Source: Phoronis australis (taxonomy: Eukaryota; Phoronida; Phoronidae). Taken from it: a stretch of 64,000 nucleotides of DNA. Where the stretch lies: the NCBI GenBank assembly GCA_002633005.1, contig NMRA01000159.1:60001-124000 (forward strand), read 5' to 3'. Position numbers and translations under genes: made by a program. The notes under the pieces were generated by a model. It was not told the DNA's origin. It saw nothing but the letters and a program-made list of their open reading frames with translations, and ran no database searches. Shown in pieces: positions 1 to 12,900 of the stretch; the first letter of the stretch is position 1; each line of letters begins with the position of its first letter.

Positions 1-858
1 TAGGGGGGCTTAGTTGTGCAAACTCAAACATTTTATGATGCAGTTTCAAAGCAAATAGTTATTATAATTCACCCAAGACTGTTTTCAAAGAACATGAAAG
101 AAAGTGAACTGCCCTTCTATTATTAAGTTATTAATGCGGGTAGACCTTAAAGGAACCGTTGGTTTGTACTCATAAGGAATTACCGTAGTTTGACTCAATG
201 CAACAAGATTTTAACTGATTTACGTGTGTTGGTGTTGACATGAATACAAATGAACAAAGTTATTCAAGACCTTCATGAGCTTGAGGTGATCAAAGCCATG
301 ATTTTTTAAATAAACATGTAGCATTAAAACTGGCCTTCAATACTGTGCTTGGCAATGTCGTCCAACATCTCCTTAAATGATTTGAGTGAAATCACGATCC
401 CAAGTTATCTCTTGTCAAAATAAAAAAAATTACATCAAAACGTATTATATACATGTTTTAGAACAATCCAACAAATTTTCAAAACAATATTTCTCACAAT
501 AAACTGGACAATGTTGAAATTTGATGCGAAGTTTTGATGCACGAAGCTGCAACTGAATGTTGTGTTCTTTTCTGTCGGATTAATTCTGTCTAAATCTCGT
601 CAAAATCTCATCAGGTGTTATTCCACACACTGTCAAAATCGCGACACTTCGCCTTGAAATTCCACTACAGAAATAAACAAACTGTGACTGGCGCAATAAT
701 ACCACATTAACCTCAGCCTACGATTCAGCAAAAAGTTGCAACAAAAGCTGAATCACTCTACCAAATTATTCTCGCTAGAAGTTCTTCCAAGCTTCTAGTA
801 GTCTGACAGAGTCCTGTTGGAGTCTATGTGGCAAATTCACCTTTTTTCCTCTCTTCAG
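1..858 (+). other. SCAI intron, 5' part cut by window
   Basis: Intron upstream of the first visible SCAI exon. I see no further SCAI exon here: the expected upstream sequence (a FCYLLDKSKQLF-like segment) is not found. A typical pyrimidine-rich acceptor closes it. No repeat stands out. Confidence 0.6.
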
Positions 859-954
859 GGATCTTCCTCAGTATGGACATAAACAGTGGCAGGCTTATTT
901 TGGTCGCACATTTGATGTCTACACAAAACTGTGGAAATTCCAGCAACAGAACAG
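859..954 (+). CDS. SCAI: SCAI exon a (first exon in window)
   Basis: Preceded by a pyrimidine tract and CAG; followed by gtatgt. The first base completes a codon split from an upstream exon outside the window. Codes for DLPQYGHKQWQAYFGR and, after further residues, WKFQQQNR, nearly identical to vertebrate SCAI. Ends after two bases of an arginine codon. Confidence 0.95.
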
Positions 955-3900
955 GTATGTACCCTTACTTTGTTATCCCTACATGTTGTCAAATATGGCA
1001 ATAGTCCGATATAAGGTGCCCGTATTTTGATAACCAGTTTGATGCATGTTATTCAGTGCAGAAAACTGGTTCTCAAAATTCGGGCCCGTTATATCAGACC
1101 ATTACTGTTAAACGTTGTGCTGCACTATGGTTAGAAGGCTCTGAGTAGTGTTTAAATTCTTAGGTCATGTGTAGAAATCCCCAGTTTTGTCTGCTTTACA
1201 AGACAAATGATTGATGTAGTGGGCCGTAGTGGTACTCATTTTTTATTCTTTTAGCTGTAAAAATAATTGTTGTGCTCCGCAATTGAAAATATCGTGCAAG
1301 CATGCTGTTTCTGTGAATTAGTAAAAGAATAAGATTACTGTAAAAATTCGTCAGTTTGGGAAAAAAAATGATTGCCAATATTGCCATACCGTATTCACCC
1401 TAATAAACGCTCATGCCCTTATAAGCACCCCCCACGCATTTCCTGACTTTCCTAAAATAAGCGCCCAGTCCATGAACACCGTGTACATACGAAAAATGTC
1501 TTATCTGAAGTTCTAAAATTCTACAGTAATGTCTTCAATTTATCAATAAAATCCGACAGTCCTGAAAAAATCATTGTGCGCGGAATTTGTAGACCACGAG
1601 CCTCGCCGCTATGTTGGGATTTAGTAGTGACTATACACTTCAAAAAGAATGCAAGCGCGAATCGAAGACTAATTAAAACTTATGACCTTTGTTCAGTTAA
1701 AAGCACGTGGCCAGGAAGCGCACGCTACATTCAAGTACTTGTCATCGAAGATTAGTCTCCGGGAACTATCTATTCTTGAAACGGGTAGCGTAGCATCAGC
1801 AAGAAATAAATACTGACACTTACCGGTATTTCTGAAAGTTTCTAATACCATAAAAAACATTTGCGTTATTTTGAAGGGGGAATTATTAATTTAGTCGTAA
1901 CTGGTGTTTTTAAGTCAAAATGACCCACTATAGTGAACACTTCCGCACCCTTATACTCCCCGAATCTCCCGAAAAATAACTGTTAGACTGTCACACATCC
2001 AGTCACCCTGCGACTCAATGACATCGGCCTTACCGAGACAACTCTCGATTGTTTTTTAGCAAATGAGATCAACAAGTGCTAAATAAAACACGTTCTGCTT
2101 TACTGTTTGCGTTAATTTCCTTAGTTACAATGAACACCTAGACCGTTACATCGCGTTTACTCTGGTAAATGAAATCTGATGACACACACGCGTGCTCGCT
2201 CACTCACACAATATGCAGACGAACTTCAAAACAAACATCATGTGACAACAACGTGTGTTTGTCCAGAGATTTTTCTCGTGTTGTGGAGTACAATCTGACG
2301 CAGATTTGGACTTAATGTGCTGTTAATCTCGACTCCACAGGAACTTAAAAATCTTAGGGGGGACTTCAGGTAATTTGTTAAATTGAAACATTTTTTTACT
2401 CAAGAATTTATGTTGACTTATAGGTGATCGCGAGGCAGCGACGCATCAGTCGGAGAGTTTTCGGACTGGGATTTTCTAAAAAATGCTTGCAATTTAACAA
2501 CAAAGTTTGATAGCAATGCACTGCAATTTTGTAGAAACTGTGTCGTAGGCTACAGATGAGTCACAGAGCGTAAATTTGATGAATTCTAGCTTACGATTTC
2601 ACCTGTTTCAGAGACCGGGTTTCAACCTCTTCTGGGCTATAATTAGGCCTCCCCCTGCCTGAAGCGAATTTTCTAAACGTCCTAGGTGCTTATTAGGGTG
2701 AATACGGTATTTCTATTTTTCATAAGCATTGTTACAAAAGCTCAAAATTTTACCAAATGTTATTGGTAACAGCTACACCATACAAACCATGCTAAAAGCA
2801 ATTGAAAGTAAATTTTACCAAGTTATTTTTGTTGAGAAATTTTACAAAATGAAATTTCACCTGTCAGCCATATTGTGTCCCAAACTGAAGAGTTTTTACT
2901 GTACGAGGCAAAAACATGACACTCAATTTGCACCATGTTTGAACTTTTGCTCTCTTAAGGAGAAGCCTGTCTTAAATGGACAATGCGGTCTCATCAGTGA
3001 ACGAATGCAATCATATTTTGAGGTGAACGAATAGCATAATCAATTCTGATCAGCACGTTACTCTCTTTGAAACCTGTGCAGACATCGCTGAGTGAAGATT
3101 AAAAAAAGACGCTTCTTCATGTCACTTTCGCCAACGTTTTTTTCAAGAGTCACACAGATGTAAAGGCACAACTTTTGCAACGATTATCTATTTTTTAATG
3201 AGTACAGCAATCTCATAACTAGACCACGGATTAAAGTTGGGAAAAAATCTTGTACCGTTTCAGTTCAGATCACTATGTTTGGGAAAACATTCAACTAAAA
3301 ATACTGCATCACTGCATCAGTTCCCAAGAAACCAAAGGGCAAAACCAGTTATGTTATATTTGGCCGTTTGTGGTGATTTTGGTGGTTTAAGTTGCTTTTA
3401 GTGGATAAATTCTCAATGGAGTTAATTTTCTACAGCGTCATAAGTAATGCTCTCCCACTTATGTTGTGTTCATTATGGCTGACTAGTGAATTACAGGTTT
3501 TGAGTCATCTTAGTTTTTTGTGCTGTAAGATATTTAAAACATTTGTTAAATGTTTTCATTGTTCACAAGCTGGCTATCTGTCTTGGAAGAATAGAAAATT
3601 GGCAGTTTTGGCAAATGAATCATTTTTTGTGAAATAGATGAAGAATTAACAAACAGTGGAGCCCACTTAATATCATGATAATGGATAGTAGAATATCCCA
3701 GTTATTATCATGGAATGTCAAAAAATAAACCATTTCCTATTAAATCCATGTAAAATAACCCGCATAATATCACAATTTATTGCCATATTCCCAGACATTG
3801 TTATTACGAAATTACAAATTCAGCAAAGCTGATGCAAAACTGATTCTCGCCTGCTTATTAGCATGTGTACCTAGTAAACTAATTCAATTCAACTTAAATT

Positions 3901-6900
3901 CATTTTCCTAGTTATCAGATCTTGGCGGCTGCGGCAGTGGTAGAAATCAGACATTTCCTTTTCACCTGTCTTCCTCTCACACTTTCCACTTAACTGGAGT
4001 GGTTACGATCACCACCAAGCTGATACACGGTTAATGGAATATCCTGCCTATTATGTTATCGTGATTAATGTCGAAATCGAGGGTATGACATTAATCGGTT
4101 TCTACTGTATCTGCAGCAAGTGTAAAGGTATCACTTTTTAATGTGTAATGTACCCAGCTGGAGCGTTAAGTATACTTAACATTTGGTATTTGGTATATTC
4201 TATCGCTAATGCCTGATAGGTTACATTCTACAACGAAGTCTTTAACATTGTGAGAGCGCAAAAGCATCTTTCACTATGGCAGAATTTGTAAAGGGTGCCT
4301 AAGCCATGCCGAGTTGGCAGACTGGACAAACACACAACCTGTTCTTTCATTTCTCGGATACTTGTAAAGGTTGGACATTTTCGCGTAAATTATTTACACA
4401 TCCCACAATGCAACTGTGACAATTTGGCGGTATGACAGTCGCAAAGAATTCATACAAATACGCTGGGAAATATCCCACTGTCTTGAATCCAATACAAGAC
4501 TGCAATATGGTGTCCACCGGCCACTGTCTTGCCATCGAGTGATGAGGAATATTTCATCACGTTGCTTCTACACCAGAAAATGACTAATTAGCTAAAACAC
4601 CTCTTGTTGGTAAATATTCACAGGAAGTGGTGTTACTTAGCAGGCAATTTCATGGTGGTAAATAACGTAAACTAGTGGGTTAGCTCACGTGCCCATGTAA
4701 TTGCCCACCCCTGACTTTTGCCACATTTTGATGTAAACGCCCGTTGTTTGGGTCATTGTCGTTCCCTCACTTTGCGCAAATTTCAGCTTCTTGGGTAATC
4801 GCTCATCCCCAACTCGGCGGTAACAGAACTTGAGCTTGAAGTTGTGCTCTTGTTCGCAGCTTTGCCTCGGCCTCGGACTTCCGTGTTCATTGGAAACACG
4901 GCATGCTTACATACGATAGTCTTGAAAGGTGCGTCTTTTAGCTGGCATTTGTGGAGCATCTACCTTTTCTTAAACTTATCAACTGGTCTTTTTTTGAAAT
5001 TAATATAGTCCAACTTCGTAGATTTTTATAGAACTGGTGCTTTTATACTACGAGATTAGTCATCATTCAGGAATGATCTTGATCGGACTGTGAAGTTATT
5101 TGTGGGTATTGTTCAGTTTATCAAACTTCGCTCTCGGGTAACTTCAAATACGGAATATATACCGTGTAACGGGATAAAAAGATTTAGCAGAAAAACTGAA
5201 CTTAGAACCACCTTCAACTGCGTGGAAATTCGTTTACTTTGCATCCGAGGTCAGAGGTTACAGAGCTGTCGTTCAAATTGAACCACCATGGTTTCATTCA
5301 CCGAGATTAAGTTAACGAGATGTACATAGCTTGCAAAGATACCGCGGAAAAACAAAGACATAGCATATTTTTTATCCTAAGTGGGTTGCATGGCTGCGTA
5401 CATACTGCCATTGATAATGTTATGACAAATGCACCAAGTTGCTGCATGGCATCTGGCATGTCATGAACACAGCAAGTTGTGAACAAAGATAAATCCTCAC
5501 CCAAATTCGTTCATTTCACCGGTAATCTTTCGTTTCACTGTTTCGACCTTGCGGTCACAGCGCGCTTTAACCACACTCTATTTCTGTTGTACATTTCATA
5601 CTTGGTTTCTTTCAGTCTCCTAGGCGCCTGCTTCGGCATGTGTTGTTCACCACAATGTACTCTTGACCTATTTCAATAAGTCAAGAGGTTAACCCCTCTA
5701 ACCAAGTTTCACTCAATTCATTGTCAACCGACTTAACAACATTGGTGATAATTAAGTTAATTACGTGCTGCTAATTCAGTTGACAACACCAGTGAATGTT
5801 CAACTAGATAACAAGGTAATAGCATGTATAGGATATATATTGACCTAAAACAAGTTTTCACCGAATAATTAATCGGAAGCGTTCAGATTTTCTTAACTCG
5901 TAACATTTCCGGCTTTTTCTGGGATTTGGCAAATTGATTTGAATTGAACTTAAGAACAGGTCGGGAGTTCTCGAAAACGGCTTGGTGAATATCACAGAAA
6001 CTTTCCAATTTTAATACTTATTCACCGGTCTCAAAACGCTATTAGGATTCCTTTTAAACGCTTAATTTTTGTGTACCGTAAGACAGAAGATCAATACAAG
6101 TGCTATTTATTACAAAAAATACCTTAGATTTGTTAGTGAAATTGACTTAGAAACAAAACCAAATGAGTAATTCCTAACAACGTTTTTGAAGTAAATTGTG
6201 TGAATTGTACATTTAAAAAGGGTGTCATTAAAATCAACCAAGACGATATTTTGCTATGAACATACCGTCCTTAAAAATAAAATTTTGACTTAAAAGGTAG
6301 ATAACATAATAATTATGCCACATAAATATAAAACATATTTTTCTAATCCCTGATCTTTTTTCTGTCACAAAATATATACTTTAACTGGTTGACGTAACCC
6401 GTTTTTTGATAAATGATATTTAAGGAGCGTACTCTACGTCATTGGCGCAAATATAACTTCATTGACGCTCTACGATTGCTTAACTTAGATCGACAGGTCC
6501 ATTGAATTTTGAAGCGAAAAAGGGCAAAATTCTAACATTGCTCATAGGTCCTCCAAATTGTTAATGAAAAATTATATCTTTATCTGAATTATACGGTACC
6601 TTCTTTGATGTAGTGGACCCCCATTCATGCACGCATGGGGTCTAGAAATTTTGAGAATGTGGACCTTTTACTAAGATTCACGGGGTACATTCAGAGCTAT
6701 GAATTGTGCGTTCGCCAACTGTTGGTAGTTCCTACCTCTAGCTTACTGGCTTTCTACATTTCCGAAATTTTTTTTCTGAGACGGACCTTTTTGCCTACTC
6801 AAATGAGGGGCTCGTTTGAGCCCCCTGAGTCCCCTGGGTGCACTCGTGCCATTACTATAGAATAATCCACTCAGTGGTCATCCAATTACCCCAGTGTGAT

Positions 6901-9900
6901 GGTTTGATACGCTCCATATGTTGTGGCTTATTGCATTTAAGAATTAAATTTCCTTATGCTATTCTGAACATAATCCATTTCTTCAAAGAGACTATAAACC
7001 CACCTTCAATCACACAAAGATACTCATGATTTAAACCACTACCCTTCTGAAATTCGTCTAAAATTGCACCTTAGTCAAAGGAAAGATGATTTCAGGCATC
7101 AAATGAACTATCTGTTGGTTAAAGCGTCATAGCAGACGCTGCAAGTTATCTTGACATGGTGTGTCGTGTTATCAGTTGAGCATTGTCTTAAAGAATTCCA
7201 ATTGTCAATTCTTTGCAAACCAGATCAGTGTTAGAGCGCTAAGTGGTCTATATCAAATTTTTGCCTCTTGGGCGGAATCCAAGTTCATAGCCACTTTGAA
7301 GTGAAAGCATTCTTAACATAGTGATGTCTGTCTTATCAGAAACAGCTTATTAATTCAAGAAAGTTACTTAAACTAGTAACTGTTATTAATATACTAAATT
7401 CGTCATTCTGTGACCACGGTTCCTTTATTGCTCTTTTTTAAGATTTAAAAATGTTAAGACTTAAAAAGACATATCAGCGCCGCATACAACCTGATACGTT
7501 TCACTGTACCGATCTCATGGTGTTGTAATTTTTCATACTTCTGCTGTTCTGTGCAAATATTTACTAGGTGACACCTCTCACGTTGTAGCCCTTAAGAGTT
7601 GAGAAGTAGAGGTATCCTGCGACTGGTATTTATTGGGTGATGCCTCTCACATTGTAGCCCTTCAGAGTTGAGAAGTAAGGGTATTCTGTGACTAGTATCA
7701 CACCAGCTAAACAAGGTCTCTCTCAAGTGTTTGTCGAATATGTAAATTTAGCAGTCAATGTAACCAGCCAGTCTTCAGTGTAATTGAACAGCTATTTTGA
7801 GTCGTATTGAACTGTAGTAATTAGCGCAACAGCACCCACACTGCTCCATAATTTTGTTGCCTGAACCAATACTAACAGCTCTTTAAGATCCCTAGGGTAT
7901 TGTACCCGCCTTGGAGCCTGGCTAATTTTCTTGTTTTAGTTGAAAACAACAGGTTATTAAATCAATGTTTTTCGTTAATGGGATTACCCAGTTTTTAAAG
8001 GACAGCGTTGATGAGGTAGGGCTAGAACGCGTGTTATTCCCTCGGGGATTAAACTGCTTCGTCGCCAATAGACTATTCCTATTGGTCGTCTGTTCATCAT
8101 TGCTTTTAGAGAAATTCATGTTATCGTGTATTGATGTTTGACAGTAATATGTTCTGATCGTATTCTGTATGATAATAATTACACTGCATTCCATTATGAT
8201 GTATTGTATTATATATTTACCGGTATGTTATATTTCCAATACCCTAATGAATTAAATTGGTGTTAAAAGTTGTTTTGTGCTCGTATGAAGCTTCCAATTA
8301 AGGTTATGTCAAACTTTGGAACATCATATCTTAGAGATGTTGGACTGTTTTCACTTGAAACTTGCTGATGCTGGAGTTTATGCATTGTTAGGAATTGTTT
8401 AAAAGTGTTGCCACGGATGAGAGGCTATCAAAAATAGTTGTGATGTCCATCAAAAAATCTTAAGTTGTACAAAACAAAAGCAAAACGATATTTTGAAAGC
8501 TTTACAAAATTTTTGAAATCTTATGCCGATCAATTCAGACAAAATTAAATAAATGATTTTGATACCATTGTTTCGCTATCAATGTACCTTTTCTCTTCTC
8601 TAGATTTCACGAAGAAGACATGATCACATCACTCAATCAATGGCAGATTGATAAAAAAGTAAAACATTAAATTTTCTGCAGGTTTTCTACTTCCTAAAAC
8701 ACGTACTTTGACTTTAAGTTAAAATCTATAGTTTTGATATTTGGCTTAGTAACACAGACATGTCAATAAGGTTCTACGTAACTTTTAAGAATTTAAAAAT
8801 AACACAATAACGAAGAAAGTTGTAAACCGCACCGTTTTGCTTTATTGGCCATCTTCGGTAGTTTGTTCAAGCAAAATAGTGAGTGTTTAGGCAGGAGGTC
8901 ATTTGAACCACAATGCACAAGGGAATAGAAACATCAGGTTACCATAGCTACGGGCTAATTTTCCTATCAGTGACAGAGTGCCGTCATTGTGGCATTGTTG
9001 ATTATAGGGAAAGTTTTTGATTTCAGAAAATTAGAACACAGTCACAAGATACATGGTTTGATCAGTTGTGAATTAATTGTATGAAAGCCAGTTTGTCGTT
9101 AAAATATTTTTGATTGCGTGAGATATTGTCAGTTTGTGTCTGGTTTCAGGCATTGGAAGGTGGAGAAAATGTGCATTCCTTTATTTGAAGCGGAATATTG
9201 AAATTTTCAATACAATATAGCTGAAAATATAAGTTGTGGTGAAAATTGTGATGGTAATAAGAAGAAAATCAACTATAATTCATTTCAAAGTGAATTTGAT
9301 TTTCACCGAGTGGTAGGTTCTTCAATAAGACATTGTCATTTTTGAATGCCTTTTGGATTTACCGTTTTGCTGCGTCTTTAGGCTCATGGGACTGTATCTG
9401 AACGTATGCCATTTTTCAAGGCCTAAGTGGTTCGCATGTTGGTGCATGCACCTAAGTTTTGAACATAAGCCCATGTAATGTCCCCTACCCAGGCCCATAC
9501 ATTAATTAGCATATGGGCGCACCTGTTTTGACTATCGCTGTGCCTCCTAATGGCAATTTTTTACGTTTGCCTCTGTATATTTGGAATTCCTTGGCTTATT
9601 TTCACGAAATTGGTAAATGGTTTTGTATTACCGTTTGCCTTGCCTTTAGGCCCATGGGACTATATCCCATTTAAAGCCTTTTTTCGCTGCTTTTTTATGC
9701 TCCCACATATTTAAATGTGGGTGCATATTGCTGTCATCTCTATCCAGGTGTCCGACGTCCGGAGCTGTATCTCCGAAATTCCTCACAGGATCGTGATGAG
9801 ATTTGGCGGATGTGTTCCTGTGAAGCTGATGACGGATGTCGGCAAATTTTGGACCTCTCGGAGTACCGATGTGCCCCCTAGTGGCAGTTCTAGTTAGTTA

Positions 9901-12900
9901 CGCTTACGTCTGTATATTCGGAGGTCCTCAATGGATTTTCATAAAATTAGGCAGTTAGTGAGATGAAGCTGCTTAACGGATGTTTATGAAATTTGATAAG
10001 TACTTTTCTATTAAAGTGATGACATGTTCCTATTTTCGGATGGATACGTCTTTTTTTGTGCCATCTAATGCCCATTTTTACTGTTTCCTGGTCTGTTTTT
10101 GCCACCCGCCCTCTGTCAACCAAACCGCTCTAAGGATGATTGTGAAAATTGGCATATATGTTCTTAGTATGAAGAGGACGGTTGATGATTTTCCAACAAC
10201 TTCATTTACTATGGCACCTCCTAGTGGCAGTTATGTTTTGTTTTGCGACCATAAGCCTCCAAGCGGCAATTTCATATTTTCCATTTTCCTCGATTTCTCA
10301 GAAGTTCCTTGACAGATTTTTATGAAATTTGGAAAATAGCTTTGCCATGTAGTGGCCATTTTTATGATTCAAATAAACACCCTTAGAAGCACAGCGTTAG
10401 CGGTGCATTCGTGGGTACATTTCAACGTTCTGCGTTGCTCTTGTTTTCCCCAAGTAATTCACAGGTTGGCGCATGTGCTTAATATGTTTCACATATAAGC
10501 ACAGTTTCACACAAACGCCCGCGGACCTAATGGCGCAGCAATTGTTTATTTCTGATCTTGTCTGGAAATGCACCATTTGAACAGCTTTGCAAAATTGTAT
10601 TCTTGTCATATTTTCCAGACAAATTCTTGACGTCAAGTACGGACTCAAGCGGTGGCAAATTGGAGAGATTGCATCAAAAATCGGCCAGCTCTACTATCAC
10701 TACTAGTAAGTGTTATTAAATGTAGATGGATATAGGCCTAGACATATGGGCTCAACAGTAAGGCCTAGACATCTGGGCTCAAGAGTAAGGCCCAGACATA
10801 TGGGCTCAACAGTAAGGCCCAGATATATGGACTCAATAGTAAGGCCCAGGCATCTGGGCTCAACACTAAAGCCCAGACATCTGGGCTCAACAGTAAGACC
10901 CAGACATCTGGGCTCATCAATAAAGCCCAGACATCTGGGCTCAACAGTAAGGCCCAGACATCTGGGCTCAACAATAATGCCCAGGCATCTGGGCTCAACA
11001 GTAAGGCCCATACATCTTGGCTCAACAGTAAGGCCCAGACATCTGGGCACAACTGTACTCCAGAACATCAGCCATGCACTTGTGATGTGAAATCATCTCT
11101 TTTATAATGGAAATAGTGAATTCAATCCCATAATCCAACATTCCAACCTCACCGACCAATCACTTCAGTGGCTGCCATTTTACTAGGTTATGCTGGTAAG
11201 GTCTCTAAAATACTCGCAGAACCTTGGCCTCCGCTCCGCTGATTTAGTGTGGTCCTGCGTGATCTTGGTTTTTGGTGAGATTCTTGGGTCTATGGAAAAC
11301 ATCCTATTCTGTTGATTTGACAAATGCAAGATGTTACAACAATGTAACTGCAGTTTAAAATCTCCTATCCTATTAACTTCACATCTGTTTGGAACTGCGT
11401 TGCATTGTCCACTGTTGTGGAAAGTTTTCTTTTTTCCACCGTTTCAAAAATGCGATTTTGTAGACCCACAGTTTCTACCTAGTTAGGTATCTGGTGCAAG
11501 CACAAATCTATGTTCACAAGGAGTGTAGGCACACCCCTTTTGTCAGTGCACCCAGTCTCAACTGAATGAGAAAAATGGATTTTGCGATGAATGATTCCTA
11601 ACTCTATCAAAAATAAATTCTTGTTGCATTTAAGATTAATTCACCACACTGTTTGGATTTCCCTTTACCCATAATGCACTGGGCACGTCACCTGATCTTC
11701 CCCATCTTCCAATCATGTCACGGCTGTTTTATTGTATTTTCAGCTTACGTACGAGTGAAGCCAGTTACTTGAATGAATCTTTCTCATTCTACTCCGCCAT
11801 CCGAATGAGAGCGTATTATTCTAAAGCAAACAAGGAGGATCGGTAGCGTTACCTCTTGGATTCATATTATAATTACTCTTTTAGCGCCACCTTTTGGATT
11901 TGTATTATAGTTGCACTTTTGGTGCCACCTTTTGGATTTGTATTATAGTTGCACTTGCTATGTCAGGTGTTCAAAACATCCTGAAGATTGGTTCAATAAA
12001 CAACTCACAAATCTCAAGTCGCACTGTGACTAAACTCAAATTTCACACGATTTGATTGGTCAGTTTTCCAGTCGAGTCTTGACTAGTAAAAGCTGATGGC
12101 CAGGTGCCGTGGTTGTTTCATTGCTTTCATTTTTCACAGACCAATAAGCCTGGATTTAACGATTTGTTTTCTGCGCTAATTCCTTTTACTATTATTAGTG
12201 TTGTATACTCGTGTTGCAATAAAAAGTTTAAAAAATATTGTTCTGTGTTGTTACATTAGGGCTTTGTTTGCAGTAAACGTAAGCTATCTCTCAGGTTTGT
12301 GTGTGGTTTCTGTATTCAATTTGTTTCGAAGTTGTCGCATTGAACTTTACAGGACAGATCTCATGGTGAAGAAGTTGCGATACTATGCTCGTTTCATCGT
12401 TGTTTGCTTGCTGTTAAAGAAGATGAAATTAGTCAAAGATCTCGTAAAGGTGAGCATCCACCAGCGAACAGTTATGGTGGAAAATGGTAAAATGCAATCC
12501 GATTATTAGGCACTGTTGAAGACCTTCAAATAAATAAGCATGAATGTTTCCGGTAGATTTTTCTAATTTGGTATGAAAAAGTTAATAAGACATTAGCAGT
12601 TGAGTGAGGTGGAGCATATCAGGAATCAAGTGCTGAACTGATAAGCTATGATGTCACTCCCAGACGAGTCAAATATGGCGAACAGAGAAAATAGAGCTTT
12701 ACTGTTTCAGGAGTTGGCCAAACAGATCGATGACTACACGTCGACATATGAACCTGATGATCAACAGGAGTGGACACTGGTGTTAGGGGAAATCAGGGCC
12801 TTTATAGAGGTATGTTCATGTAATGTCAAGAAAAGTGACGTAAATGCGCTCCTCACAACTATTCCTGAATGATAATTAGATCTCATTTGAGCGAAAGTGC

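Larger units (their letters stand above)
955..10618 (+). other. large SCAI intron (9.7 kb)
   Basis: Holds a foldback element at 999-1109, the nested transposon at 1336-2903, a 69-bp tandem duplication at 7567-7699, and degenerate repeats at about 9350-10330. The last share a phrase like 'cctagtggcagtt' followed by 'ttttcatgaaatt'-like sequence. The rest is AT-rich DNA with no supported exon; the short open frames here lack splice and similarity support. Confidence 0.6.

Noticed and set aside
2729-3034. 101-codon plus-strand frame
   Set aside because: It begins within and crosses the right arm of the outer foldback element; no recognisable protein.
10703-11090. Repeat frames over the 27-bp array in SCAI
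   Set aside because: Three overlapping frames on two strands are open at once, as expected of a short tandem array; there is no start or splice support.
12648-12872. 74-codon frame starting MMSLPDESN as a separate small gene
   Set aside because: Its core is SCAI exon e; the upstream part is intron before the tttcag acceptor and the downstream part runs past the gtatgt donor.
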